Shown here piece after piece: positions 1-8,276 of a stretch of 64,000 nt of DNA. This DNA comes from Streptomyces cupreus (GTDB lineage: Bacteria > Actinomycetota > Actinomycetes > Streptomycetales > Streptomycetaceae), in NCBI RefSeq assembly GCF_014257025.1, contig NZ_JACMSF010000010.1, positions 1-64,000 on the forward strand. Direction: 5' to 3'. Under the pieces are notes generated by a model that was given only the letters and a program-made list of their open reading frames with translations, had not been told where the DNA came from and ran no database searches. The position numbers were made by a program, and so were the translations under genes. How positions within the stretch are numbered: the stretch's first letter is position 1; every line of letters begins with the position of its first letter.

Positions 1-123
1 GTTGGCGATCGTGTCGATCGCCACATCCGCGCCCTTCTCGGAGAAGGCACGCACGGCCGCTTCGAGGATGCGCTCCCGGTTGCGGCGGGCATCGGCACGC
101 AACACGCTCGGCTTGCTGGTCAA
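1..123 (-). CDS. TetR-family transcriptional regulator, N-terminal 41 residues (cut by window edge)
   Basis: The visible residues form the start of a TetR helix-turn-helix domain: a basic N-terminus, then the RRNRERILEAA helix 1 and a FSEKGADVAIDTIA stretch leading into the recognition helices. The start is a TTG at 121-123, preceded by an AAGGGAGC-type ribosome site on the minus strand. The ligand-binding domain lies outside the window. The gene diverges from a short-chain dehydrogenase, with a pair of palindromes between them, so it probably represses both itself and that enzyme. The family call rests on the N-terminus only. Confidence 0.75.
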   Translation of the reverse strand, partial: MTSKPSVLRADARRNRERILEAAVRAFSEKGADVAIDTIAN

Positions 124-160
124 GACTGCTCCCTTCGTCGCGGGACCAGTCTAACTGGAC

Positions 161-213
161 AACCGGGGAGTTCCCCGATTACGGTTGGCGGATAACCGGG
201 GAACTCCCCGGTT
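161..213. promoter_or_regulatory. Paired palindromic operator between tetR and SDR gene
   Basis: Two copies of a near-perfect palindrome, AACCGGGGAGTTCCCCGATT (161-180) and AACCGGGGAACTCCCCGGTT (194-213), repeat 33 bp apart, about three helical turns. They fill the gap between the divergent TetR and SDR starts, and the second copy lies 43 bp before the SDR start codon. TetR proteins typically bind 15-20 bp palindromes, often in pairs. Assignment to the adjacent TetR is inference from position. Confidence 0.75.
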
Positions 214-255
214 ACGGTGCCGGCCCGTTGTGCTCCCCAGGTAAGGAAGACCCTC

Positions 256-1101
256 ATGACCTCCCCGAAGACGGTTCTGATCACCGGTACGTCCTCCGGC
301 ATCGGCCTGGCCGCCGCCATCGGTGCCGCCCGGGCGGGCTGGACGGCCATCGCCACCATGCGCGACACGAGCAGGGCCGAGGCCCTGCTCAAGGCCGCCG
401 CCGAGGCGGGTGTAGAGGACCGGATCCAGGTCAGGCGCCTGGATGTGACCGACTCCGTCGGCATCACCGCCTGCCTGGACGAGGCCGTCGCCGAGCACGG
501 CCGCCTGGACGCGCTGGTCAACAACGCCGGAGCCGCCCAGGTCGGCACCATCGAGCAAAGCAGCGTCGACGACGTCCGCGCGGCCATGGAGGTCAACTTC
601 TTCGGCGTGGTGGCGGTGACCAGGGCCGCCCTGCCGCACCTGCGTGCGTCGAAGGGCCGGGTGATCACCGTCAGCAGCGTCGGCGGCGTCGTCGGCCAGC
701 CCTTCAACGAGGCCTACTGCGCGGCGAAGTTCGCCGTGGAGGGCTTCATGCAGTCCCTCGCGCCGGTCGCCTCCACCGTCGGTGTCGATGTCACCGTGGT
801 CGAGCCGGGCGCGGTGGCGAGCGAGTTCGTCGCCAATCTCGGCCTGGATGTTCCGACCCTGCTCGCCGCCGCCGGGCCCTATCGCCCGGCGCTTGAGGCC
901 TACATCTCCCGCACCCGGCAGTCGTTCGGCAACGCCCAGACCCCGGTCGAGGCAGCCGCCCCGATCGTCGATGCCCTGACCGCCGCTCGCCCGCCCTTCC
1001 GCATCCAGACCTCGCCGTGGGCCCGCGACTTCGTCGCCACCACCCTCGCCGACCTCGACGGCTCCGCCGTCCAGACCCTCACCGGTACCTGGGTGTGCTG
1101 A
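256..1101 (+). CDS. Short-chain dehydrogenase/reductase (SDR)
   Basis: A 281-residue classical SDR that probably carries out an NAD(P)H-linked oxidation or reduction of a small alcohol or carbonyl. The cofactor loop TGTSSGIG is at residues 10-17, the NNAG motif at 89-92, and the catalytic set is Ser140/141, Tyr154 and Lys158 (YCAAK). The ATG at 256 is chosen because AAGGAAGA lies 6-13 bases upstream; the longer reading from 217 would overlap the operator. Downstream, 133 bases away and on the same strand, is an aldo/keto reductase, so the two may share a transcript under TetR control. Substrate unknown. Confidence 0.88.
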   Translation: MTSPKTVLITGTSSGIGLAAAIGAARAGWTAIATMRDTSRAEALLKAAAEAGVEDRIQVRRLDVTDSVGITACLDEAVAEHGRLDALVNNAGAAQVGTIEQSSVDDVRAAMEVNFFGVVAVTRAALPHLRASKGRVITVSSVGGVVGQPFNEAYCAAKFAVEGFMQSLAPVASTVGVDVTVVEPGAVASEFVANLGLDVPTLLAAAGPYRPALEAYISRTRQSFGNAQTPVEAAAPIVDALTAARPPFRIQTSPWARDFVATTLADLDGSAVQTLTGTWVC

Positions 1102-1234
1102 CCGCCCCACCTCCCGCCCGCCCGCGGCCGGCACGCAAACCGACCCGGTCCGGGCCGAGGGTCGCAGCGCACCGGAAGCACAACCTGACCAGTCACACAT
1201 CACAGAACGACCCGCAACATCAAGGAAGATCACC

Positions 1235-2218
1235 GTGGAACTCCGCACCCTCGGCAGCCAGGGCCTGACCGTCTCCGTCGAAGGACTCGGCTGCATGGGC
1301 ATGAGCGCCTTCTATGGCAGCACTGACGAGGCCGAGTCCCTCGCTACCATCGACCGCGCCCTGGAACTGGGCGTGACCCTGCTGGACACCGCCGAGAGCT
1401 ACGGCCCATTCATCAACGAGCAGCTCCTCGGCAAGGCCCTCGCCGGCCGCCGCGAGCAGGCCGTCGTCGCCACCAAGACCGGCATCGAGTTCACCGACGA
1501 CGGCACGCTCGTCGGCCTCAACGGGCGCCCTGAGTACATCCGTCGTTCCCTGGACCGCTCCCTGCGCCACCTGGACACCGACCACGTCGACCTCTACTAC
1601 CTGCACCGGGTCGACCCGCAGGTGCCGATCGAGGAGACCGTCGGCGCCATGGGTGAGCTGGTGGCCGTCGGCAAGGCCCGCTACATCGGCCTGTCCGAGG
1701 TCGCCCCGCAGACCATTCGCCGCGCCCACTCCGTCCACCCCCTCACGGCGATCCAGACCGAGTACTCGCTCTTCGAGCGTGGCATCGAGAACGACGGGGT
1801 CATGGCCACCCTGAACGAGCTCGGGATCGGCCTGGTCGCCTACTCGCCGCTCGGGCGCGGGTTCCTGTCCGGTGCGATCACCAGCCCGGACGACTTCGCC
1901 GCCGACGACTTCCGCCGCACCGACCCGCGCTTCCAGGGCGAGAACTTCGCCCGCAACCTGGCCGTGGTCGACGAGGTCCGCCGCATCGCCGCCGCCAAGC
2001 AGGTCTCGCCGTCCCAGCTGGCTCTCGCCTGGGTGCTGCACCAGAGCGCGGTCGCCATCCCCGGCACCAAGCGCCGCCGCTACCTGGAGGAGAACGTCGC
2101 CGCCACCGCCATGACGATCACCGACGAGGACCTGGCCGCCATCGAAGCCGTCGCCCCACGCGGCATCGTCTCCGGCGACCGCTACGCCTCCGAGCTGATG
2201 CAGAACCTCAACGGCTGA
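1235..2218 (+). CDS. Aldo/keto reductase
   Basis: A 327-residue monomeric AKR of the Tas/YajO-like type, reducing an aldehyde or ketone with NADPH. The catalytic tetrad is visible: Asp51, Tyr56, Lys81 and His124 (within DLYYLHRVD). The C-terminal cofactor segment IPGTKRRRYLEEN follows the family pattern. The start is GTG, with AAGGAAG 6 bases upstream. It follows the SDR gene on the same strand and may be induced with it when the divergent TetR is released. Enzymes of this group often detoxify reactive carbonyls; no specific substrate can be read from the sequence. Confidence 0.88.
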   Translation: MELRTLGSQGLTVSVEGLGCMGMSAFYGSTDEAESLATIDRALELGVTLLDTAESYGPFINEQLLGKALAGRREQAVVATKTGIEFTDDGTLVGLNGRPEYIRRSLDRSLRHLDTDHVDLYYLHRVDPQVPIEETVGAMGELVAVGKARYIGLSEVAPQTIRRAHSVHPLTAIQTEYSLFERGIENDGVMATLNELGIGLVAYSPLGRGFLSGAITSPDDFAADDFRRTDPRFQGENFARNLAVVDEVRRIAAAKQVSPSQLALAWVLHQSAVAIPGTKRRRYLEENVAATAMTITDEDLAAIEAVAPRGIVSGDRYASELMQNLNG

Positions 2219-2227
2219 CCCCCGGCC

Positions 2228-2264
2228 GTGCGGCGTACCGGCGGCTCGCTCCGCCGAGCCGCAC
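2228..2264. terminator. Nested hairpin between convergent genes
   Basis: A 7-bp outer stem (GTGCGGC at 2228-2234 with GCCGCAC at 2258-2264) encloses an inner stem GGCGG/CCGCC. It sits between the end of the aldo/keto reductase and the end of the CHMI-family gene, which converge here. There is no clear U-tract, as is common in Streptomyces. It could act in both directions. Confidence 0.5.
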
Positions 2265-2298
2265 GGCAATTTGCCTGTCTGCGAGCCCTTTACCCAAC

Positions 2299-2658
2299 TC
2301 ACCCAACGTGCTTCGTGTATGAGGCGCTGAGGTCGTGTACATCGACGGACGCGTGTACCACCGTGTCGGGCACGGTTGCCGTGTGTGCGCGTACCAAGTC
2401 GAGTACCGCACGGCTCAGTTCGGTCTTGGTCTGCGTCGAACGGCCCGGGAGGATCGCAAAGTCGATGTGGATCAGGGCCTGACCAGGCTTGCCGTCCGAG
2501 ATGACGGCCTCCTCGACGTACCGGAAGCGTGTCTTACAGCTTTCGACCGTGATGCCGTCGACTGTCTTGGCGGCCAGCGCGTGGAGTTCGAGGGCGAAGC
2601 GGCGGCGGTTGAAGAAGCCGTCCAAGGGCTTGTCGTAGTCCACGGTGATGTGCGGCAT
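2299..2658 (-). CDS. 5-carboxymethyl-2-hydroxymuconate isomerase-family protein (tautomerase superfamily)
   Basis: A 119-residue protein of the CHMI/HpaF type. It begins MPHITVDY, giving the N-terminal proline that acts as catalytic base in this superfamily after Met removal. The IHIDFAILPGR segment in the middle also fits. It starts at an ATG with AGGAGA 7 bases upstream. In homoprotocatechuate degradation CHMI isomerises a ring-cleavage product, but no other genes of that pathway are here. Instead it is the last gene on the strand of the Hpg operon, 87 bases after the prephenate dehydrogenase. It may tautomerise an aromatic 2-oxo acid such as 4-hydroxyphenylglyoxylate; that role is inference. 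Confidence 0.72.
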   Translation of the reverse strand: MPHITVDYDKPLDGFFNRRRFALELHALAAKTVDGITVESCKTRFRYVEEAVISDGKPGQALIHIDFAILPGRSTQTKTELSRAVLDLVRAHTATVPDTVVHASVDVHDLSASYTKHVG

Positions 2659-2745
2659 GTAAGTCTCCTGGTTCGATGGGCTGTAAAGGCGCTGATGCCG
2701 GGGATGGGGTGAGCTGCTTTCCCTGGCTCCATTGGTTACGTTGCG

Positions 2746-3831
2746 TCAAAAGCGGACCGCCCAGCCTCGGTCGAGCAGGGCGTCGGACAGTGGGCGCGCC
2801 GCGTCAGGGGTGACCAGGAGCTCGACCGAGCGTTGCGGCGCAGCCGGATCCGGGAACGCCAAGTCCTCCAGATCCACCCGTGCCTCGCTCACATCCTCAA
2901 GCAGCCGCCCCAGGCGGCGGTCCGGGGCGCCGATGGAGACCGAGAGCGAGGTGGCCAAGGGCGCTCCTACGCCGCCGTGTGCGGTCGTGATGCGGGCCCG
3001 GCCCTCGCAGCCGCGGCGCAGGATGTCGGTCAGGTCCGCCAGGGCACCGCCCTGCTGTTCCGGTGTCCCGTCGGTGAGTCGGGCCAGTGCGTCGGCCGTT
3101 CGCTGCAGGTCCGCGGTGAGCTCGGCGAGCAGCGCACCGACGGCCGGGGCGTTGGCCGCGAGGATGTCCGTCCACAGCGCGGCGTCACCTGCGGCGATCC
3201 GGGTGACGTCCCGTATGCCGCCACCGGCCAGCCGTACCGCGTAGTCCTCGCCCTCCAGCAGCCGGGCGGCGGTGAGGCTCGCCAGCAGGTGGGGGAGATG
3301 GGAGGTCAGCGCCACGGCCCGGTCGTGGTCGGGTGGGTCCAGCAGTACCGGGACGGCGCCGCAGAGCGACACCAGTTCCAGGGTGCGGTTGAGTGTGTCC
3401 TCGTTGGTCTCCGGGGTGGGAGTGAGTACCCAGCGGTGGTCACGGAATAGATCGGCGCGGGCCGACAGCGGCCCGGAGCGTTCCCGCCCGGCGAGCGGAT
3501 GTCCGCCCACCAGAGCGGTGGTGTCGCATCCCAGGGCCAGGCATTCGGCGTAGGGCAGCGCCTTCACGCTCGCCACGTCCGTGTACACCGTGGCCAGTTC
3601 GGCCTTCTGGTGTTCCGCGACGGTCTTGGCGACCGCCGACGGTGGAACGCAGATGACGGCGATGTCCACCGGTGCCGAAGGCGGTTCGGGCGTCCCCGCT
3701 CCTCGTGCGGCGGCGATGCGTACGCTGTCGGGGTTGCGGTCGATCAAGTGGGTGGTCACTCCGCGGCCGGTCAGTGCCAGCGCGATCGATGTGCCGATGA
3801 GACCAGTGCCGACGACTGCAGCGGTATGCAA
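2746..3831 (-). CDS. tyrA: Prephenate dehydrogenase
   Basis: A 361-residue TyrA: NAD-dependent oxidative decarboxylation of prephenate to 4-hydroxyphenylpyruvate. The N-terminal Rossmann motif GTGLIGTS is at residues 8-15, followed by the HPLAGRE motif of the family. The C-terminal 80 residues resemble an ACT-type regulatory domain. The start is TTG, with GAGGAG about 6 bases upstream. A cluster-borne copy feeding 4-hydroxyphenylpyruvate to Hpg synthesis is known from glycopeptide antibiotic clusters. That fits here, with 4-hydroxymandelate synthase, oxidase and aminotransferase genes upstream on the same strand. A 91-base gap separates it from the exporter gene. Confidence 0.9.
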   Translation of the reverse strand: MHTAAVVGTGLIGTSIALALTGRGVTTHLIDRNPDSVRIAAARGAGTPEPPSAPVDIAVICVPPSAVAKTVAEHQKAELATVYTDVASVKALPYAECLALGCDTTALVGGHPLAGRERSGPLSARADLFRDHRWVLTPTPETNEDTLNRTLELVSLCGAVPVLLDPPDHDRAVALTSHLPHLLASLTAARLLEGEDYAVRLAGGGIRDVTRIAAGDAALWTDILAANAPAVGALLAELTADLQRTADALARLTDGTPEQQGGALADLTDILRRGCEGRARITTAHGGVGAPLATSLSVSIGAPDRRLGRLLEDVSEARVDLEDLAFPDPAAPQRSVELLVTPDAARPLSDALLDRGWAVRF

Positions 3832-3922
3832 GGGTCGCTCCTCGACCGTGGTGAGATGGGCGGCAGCCCGCTCCGGCCCATCCGGTCTGCGGATGGGCCC
3901 GGACGGACCTGCGGGGAGGGCA

Positions 3923-4876
3923 TTACCGGTCGGCTGTGCTCTCTGCCGTCGGCTGCGTCGATGTCGCCGGTTGGGCGGGGAACCGGTTGCCGGTCAGGCG
4001 CCGCAGCAGCGTCGGGTCGGTCAGCATCACTGCGTTGCCGATCAGGATCAGGACGACGCCCGCCAGGTCCCGCCCGGTCCAGTGGAAGTCCTCGAACATC
4101 GTGGACAGCAGCAGCGCCACGATCGGGAAGAGCACCATCGCGTACGCCGCGCGCTCGCCACCGATCCGGCCAAGCAGCGTGAGATAGGCGCCGAAACCCA
4201 CCACTGAGCCGAAGACGGCCAGGTAGACGAGCGAGCCCGCGTATCGCGGCGTGGGGTCGAACAGGGCGCCCTTGCCGAGGACGGCGGCGAACGGGGCCAT
4301 CAGCAGCGCCCCGTAGGTCATGGCGTACCCGGTGCTCTGGATCACCGGGATGCCGGCGGCCTGGGTCTTGCCGGAGACCACGTTCCCCAGGCAGAACACC
4401 AGGGTGCCGAGTGCCGAGAGCGCGATGCCCTGGCCCGAGTCGGAGGAGAGGCCGAAGTTCTGGAACTCCGGCCAGAACACCGTTGAGATCCCCAGCAGTC
4501 CGACCGCGCCGCCGATGAGCGTCTTCACCGTGATGGCGCGCTTGAAGAAGAAGCGGGCGAACACCATGTTCACTACCAGTGACATCGCGAAGACGATCGA
4601 GACGAGACCGGTGGTCAGATGCTCTTCTGCGAAATAGAAGCAGACGAAATTGGTGGAGAACATCAGGGCGCCCATGAGGGCGAACTGGCCGTGCACGCGC
4701 AGGGGATAGCGCAGCGGCAACCCGCGCAGACGGGCCCATGCCAGCAGGATCACGGCCGCCAGGGCGAACCGGTACGCGATCGACGCCGTGGGGTGTACGT
4801 CCCCGAGCTGGCCCTTGATGGCCAGCCAGGTGGAACCCCAGATCAGCACCGTTACGCCGTAGAGCAAGGCGTTCAC
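3923..4876 (-). CDS. EamA/DMT-family transporter
   Basis: A 317-residue protein with about ten hydrophobic segments arranged as two EamA repeats, and an N-terminus (LIWGSTWLAIK) typical of the RhtA/YdcZ-like drug/metabolite exporters. The start is GTG at 4874-4876, overlapping the aminotransferase stop by four bases (GTGA), so the two are translationally coupled. Members often export amino acids or small metabolites. In this operon it is the best candidate for exporting the pathway product, perhaps a free non-proteinogenic amino acid. The C-terminal 30 residues are polar and Thr/Ala-rich. Confidence 0.85.
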   Translation of the reverse strand: MNALLYGVTVLIWGSTWLAIKGQLGDVHPTASIAYRFALAAVILLAWARLRGLPLRYPLRVHGQFALMGALMFSTNFVCFYFAEEHLTTGLVSIVFAMSLVVNMVFARFFFKRAITVKTLIGGAVGLLGISTVFWPEFQNFGLSSDSGQGIALSALGTLVFCLGNVVSGKTQAAGIPVIQSTGYAMTYGALLMAPFAAVLGKGALFDPTPRYAGSLVYLAVFGSVVGFGAYLTLLGRIGGERAAYAMVLFPIVALLLSTMFEDFHWTGRDLAGVVLILIGNAVMLTDPTLLRRLTGNRFPAQPATSTQPTAESTADR

Positions 4877-6195
4877 AGGCAGCTCCGTTCCAGCAGATCC
4901 ACCAGCCGACGGGCTCCCTCGGCCACTTGCTCCGGCGTCAGGCAGCTGAGGGACAGCCGCATCTGATGCCGGCCGCCGCCGTCCCGGTCCGGATGGAAGT
5001 AGCTCATGGGCGTCCAGATCACCCCGTGCTCGCTGGCGGACTCTTCGAGGAGTGCGTTGTCCGCCGGAACCGGCAGCGTCAGAGTCAGGAAGAATCCGCC
5101 CTCCGGCGAGTTCCAGTGAATTCCGGCCGCCTCGCGCCGCTCCGGAGGCAGCAGCCGGTCGAGACAATCCAGCAGTACGGTCAGATTGTTCCGGTAGAAG
5201 TCGGCAGCGGGCTTGTTGGCCTCCCGCAGGCGGAAGTCGTGGCTGAGGAGCATGCCCCCGATCACCGCCTGGCTGATGGCGGGCGTATTGACCGTCACCA
5301 TGCCCTTGATCTTGGACAGTTCGTCCGCCAGGAGCCCGTGGCTGCCGTCTGCCGCCCGGACGCGCTGATCGGCGACCACATAGCCGACCCGGGCGCCGGG
5401 GAAGCAGGTCTTGGCGAAGGACCCGAGGTAGATCACTCGCCGCCGGCTGTCCAGCGCCTTGAGGGTGGGCAGGCCGGTCCCGGTGCGGGTGAAGAACCCG
5501 TACGGATTGTCCTCCAGAAGGAGCAGGTCCTCCTCCTCGGCCAGGTCCAGCAGACGGCGACGCGCGGGGAGCGGCAGGCAGGCGCCGGTGGGGTTCGAGA
5601 AGTCCGGCACCAGGTAGAACGCGCGCGGCCGCTTTCCGGCCGCACGTAGCTCGGCGACCGTCCGCCGCAGCAGCTCCAGGTCGGCCCCGTCCTCGCCCTC
5701 GGGCACATGCACCGTCTCGACGTCCAGCAGCCGGGCCGCTCCGGTGACCCCGACATAACAGGGAGAGGAGACCAGCAGGACGTCCGAGGGGCCGGTGAAC
5801 AGGGCGCGGAGGGTGATGAACATGCCCTCCTGGCAGCCCACGGTGACCACGAGGGCATCGGGGTTCGCCTCGATGCCCTCGTCGTTGCGCAGGACGCGCG
5901 CCACCAGGTCGTGGATCTGGCCGTTGGTGCGCCCGTACTGGAAGAGCATGGTGCGGATCTCGTCGGGGGTCCGGCCCAGTTCCTCGGAGAGATGCCGCGT
6001 GTAGGCGTCGAGGTAGTCACCGATCCGCTCGACCTCGAAGAGCCCTTCGTACGGGCGCCCCGGGCCGAAGGAGATCGCCTCCGGATAGCGGGAGGTGACC
6101 TCGTTGAGGAAATTCATCACCTCCATGAGCGGGTCACCGAGCGATGCGTGCAGCTCATCGGCCGACAGCACGGTGGTGGGGGGACCTTGGGTCAC
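4873..6195 (-). CDS. hpgT: PLP-dependent aminotransferase, probable 4-hydroxyphenylglycine aminotransferase
   Basis: A 440-residue fold-type I aminotransferase of the MocR/2-aminoadipate-like group. Landmarks are NPTG with Asn201, the DNPYGFF motif (Asp229, Tyr232), and the PLP lysine Lys262 in SFAKT followed by PGARVGY. The GTG start at 6193-6195 overlaps the dioxygenase stop by four bases, and the stop overlaps the exporter start. In Hpg biosynthesis HpgT converts 4-hydroxyphenylglyoxylate to Hpg, commonly with tyrosine as amino donor, regenerating 4-hydroxyphenylpyruvate. The operon partners make that the likeliest reaction; another aromatic 2-oxo acid is possible. Confidence 0.82.
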   Translation of the reverse strand: MTQGPPTTVLSADELHASLGDPLMEVMNFLNEVTSRYPEAISFGPGRPYEGLFEVERIGDYLDAYTRHLSEELGRTPDEIRTMLFQYGRTNGQIHDLVARVLRNDEGIEANPDALVVTVGCQEGMFITLRALFTGPSDVLLVSSPCYVGVTGAARLLDVETVHVPEGEDGADLELLRRTVAELRAAGKRPRAFYLVPDFSNPTGACLPLPARRRLLDLAEEEDLLLLEDNPYGFFTRTGTGLPTLKALDSRRRVIYLGSFAKTCFPGARVGYVVADQRVRAADGSHGLLADELSKIKGMVTVNTPAISQAVIGGMLLSHDFRLREANKPAADFYRNNLTVLLDCLDRLLPPERREAAGIHWNSPEGGFFLTLTLPVPADNALLEESASEHGVIWTPMSYFHPDRDGGGRHQMRLSLSCLTPEQVAEGARRLVDLLERSCL

Positions 6196-7109
6196 CGCGG
6201 GTCCTCCCACAGGACCGGGCAGAAGTCCGGGTCGGTGTAGTCGGGGTTGCCGTTCGCGTCCGCGCGTACGAGCACGTCGTTGTTGTAGACGACCCGCTCG
6301 CCGGAGGACAGCTCGTACGGCCGCCACTGGTTGGTGCGGTCCTGCAGGTGGAAGGAGATGGCGCGGCGGGGACGGTCGCTCACGTTGTGGCCGCTGCCGT
6401 GGTAGGTGCGGCAGTGGTGGAAGCTGATGTGTCCCTTGGGGATGTTCACCGGACTCTTGCGTACCTTCGCGTTGTTGAACGCGGCGTTCTCCGCAAGCAT
6501 CTCCTCGAGTTCCGACCGGTTGCGATCGGCGAAGTGGCGACTGGTGGAATCGTCGCCGCCGGTCTCCTTCCAGCGGTGGCTGCCGTCGATCATCGTGATC
6601 GTCCCCATCTCCTCGCCACAGTCGTGGAAGGGGATGAAGGCGGTGAGCATCTCGTCGGAGGAGCAGGTCTGCCAGTAGTGGCGGTCGAAGTGCCAGGGCA
6701 CGATATTGCGGGCGTCGTCCGCACGCGGCGGCTTGTGGATGAGCGTGCTGTTCCACAGGCGTATCTGGCTGGTCTGTGCTATCCGTGCCGCCACGGCCGC
6801 GATGACCGGCTTGGACAGGATGCCGCGGATGGTGTCGTCCTCGTAGAAGATGTAGTCGTTGTGCCGGTGCACATCGCCCTGCTCGGGCTCCCAGTACGCC
6901 AGGCGCGGCGGACGCTTCGGCAGGGTGCGGTCACGGTGGCCGGCGTAGAAGCGGTCGGCCGCGGAGTTCAGCAGGTCGACCTCGTCATCGGTCAACAGCT
7001 TCTTCGACAGATACCAGCCGTACTCCTGGTAGAACCGCACCTCCTCGTCGGACGGCAGAAGGTCCTGTTCGGCGGCGGTCAGCGTGAAGTGCGCGTCGTT
7101 CGTCGTCAT
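6192..7109 (-). CDS. Phytanoyl-CoA dioxygenase (PhyH)-family Fe(II)/2-oxoglutarate oxygenase
   Basis: A 305-residue PhyH-family oxygenase. The iron ligands are His140 and Asp142 (WHFD) and the distal His237 (YHGSG), with an arginine near 249 placed to bind 2-oxoglutarate. Such enzymes hydroxylate, desaturate or halogenate small molecules; Asp142 in the facial triad argues against a halogenase. It sits 15 bases after hydroxymandelate oxidase and overlaps the aminotransferase by four bases, so it belongs to the Hpg operon. It is not part of the standard three-step Hpg route and probably tailors Hpg or an intermediate. The exact reaction cannot be predicted. Confidence 0.85.
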   Translation of the reverse strand: MTTNDAHFTLTAAEQDLLPSDEEVRFYQEYGWYLSKKLLTDDEVDLLNSAADRFYAGHRDRTLPKRPPRLAYWEPEQGDVHRHNDYIFYEDDTIRGILSKPVIAAVAARIAQTSQIRLWNSTLIHKPPRADDARNIVPWHFDRHYWQTCSSDEMLTAFIPFHDCGEEMGTITMIDGSHRWKETGGDDSTSRHFADRNRSELEEMLAENAAFNNAKVRKSPVNIPKGHISFHHCRTYHGSGHNVSDRPRRAISFHLQDRTNQWRPYELSSGERVVYNNDVLVRADANGNPDYTDPDFCPVLWEDPR

Positions 7110-7124
7110 GTCATATCCCTGCCG

Positions 7125-8276
7125 TTAAAGGGGGTTGAGGGTGCGGTGGTACGCGGGGTCTGCGCAAGGGTGAAGGAGATCCCGGTTGACGGTGTCGAGC
7201 CGGGACCGGCCGGTCAGCGCCATCGCCTCTTCCAGCTCCGCCCGGATGGTGGCCAGGACCCGTTCGACGCCCTCCGCACCGTCGACGGCGAGGCCCCACA
7301 GGATCGGACGGCCGACGAACACCGCGCGGGCCCCGAGCGCCAGCGCCTTGAGCACGTCGCTGCCGCGGCGGATGCCGCCGTCGACGAGGACTTCGCACTG
7401 GCCCTGCACGGCCGCGACGACCTCGGGAAGCGCGTCCAGTGCCGGTATGGCACCGTCGAGTTGGCGGCCTCCGTGCGTGGACACGATCAGCCCCTCGATC
7501 CCCAGTCCGGCCGCCCGCCGGGCGTCCCCCGCGGTGAGTACGCCCTTCAGCACCAGCGGCAGGCTGGTCAGCGAGCGCACCCAGGCCAGGTCGTCCCAGG
7601 TGAACGCGGCGTCGTGGTGCTGCGCGGCGTGCTCGGCGAGAGTGGAGCCACCGGAACGGCCCCAGTGCAGTCCGGCCCGGTGGCAGTCGTCGAGATTGGC
7701 CGGCCGGACATGCAAGGGCAGACCGAAGCCATTGCGCAGGTCGCGGTGCCGACGCGCCATCCGGGGGGTGTCGACCGTGATCACCAGGGCTCGGTATCCG
7801 GCGGCTTCGGCCCGTCGTACGAGGGATTCGGTGACCTCCCTTCGACGCATCACATAGAGCTGCAGCCACAGCGGTCCGGTCCCGGCCCGTGCGGTCTCCT
7901 CCAGCGTCCTGCTGGCGAAGGTGCTGGTGATGGTGAGTGCGCCTACCGCACCGGCCGCGCGGACGGTGGCGGTCTCGCCGTCGGCATGGACCAGACCGTG
8001 GTAGGCCATGGGTGCGATGCCGACGGGGAAATCCACGGGCCCGCCGAGCAGTGTGGTGCTCAGCTCGCAGTGGGACACATCGACCAAGGCACGGGGACGC
8101 AGCCGGTAGCGGTGGTATGCCGCACGGTCCTCCCGCAGGGTCACCTCGTCGCCGCTGCCGCCGGCGATGTAGTCCCACACGGGCCGGTCGAGCCGGGCGC
8201 GTGCCGCCGCCTCGTAGTCCTGCGGGGAGAGCAGCAGGTCCTGCCGACCGCCCTGAGGTCCGGTCAGCGCGGTCAC
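7125..8276 (-). CDS. hmo: 4-hydroxymandelate oxidase (FMN-dependent alpha-hydroxy acid oxidase)
   Basis: A 383-residue FMN alpha-hydroxy acid dehydrogenase that oxidises 4-hydroxymandelate to 4-hydroxyphenylglyoxylate. The family fingerprint STHGGRQLD gives the catalytic His268 and substrate Arg271; Lys244 (VLKGV) and the IAPMAYHGL segment contact FMN. The GTG start at 8274-8276 overlaps the stop of the 4-hydroxymandelate synthase gene by four bases. This pairing is the reason to prefer hydroxymandelate over lactate or glycolate as substrate. The same order of synthase, oxidase and aminotransferase occurs in calcium-dependent-antibiotic and glycopeptide clusters. Confidence 0.88.
   Translation of the reverse strand: MTALTGPQGGRQDLLLSPQDYEAAARARLDRPVWDYIAGGSGDEVTLREDRAAYHRYRLRPRALVDVSHCELSTTLLGGPVDFPVGIAPMAYHGLVHADGETATVRAAGAVGALTITSTFASRTLEETARAGTGPLWLQLYVMRRREVTESLVRRAEAAGYRALVITVDTPRMARRHRDLRNGFGLPLHVRPANLDDCHRAGLHWGRSGGSTLAEHAAQHHDAAFTWDDLAWVRSLTSLPLVLKGVLTAGDARRAAGLGIEGLIVSTHGGRQLDGAIPALDALPEVVAAVQGQCEVLVDGGIRRGSDVLKALALGARAVFVGRPILWGLAVDGAEGVERVLATIRAELEEAMALTGRSRLDTVNRDLLHPCADPAYHRTLNPL

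Noticed and set aside
1102..1234. Possible promoter or gene in the gap between SDR and aldo/keto reductase
   Set aside because: No -35/-10 pair or hairpin worth calling; simple co-transcription is the economical reading.
151..1302. A 383-codon minus-strand frame across the SDR and the start of the aldo/keto reductase
   Set aside because: Low-complexity Gly/Ala/Asp composition, no motif, and it lies opposite real genes with good ribosome sites.
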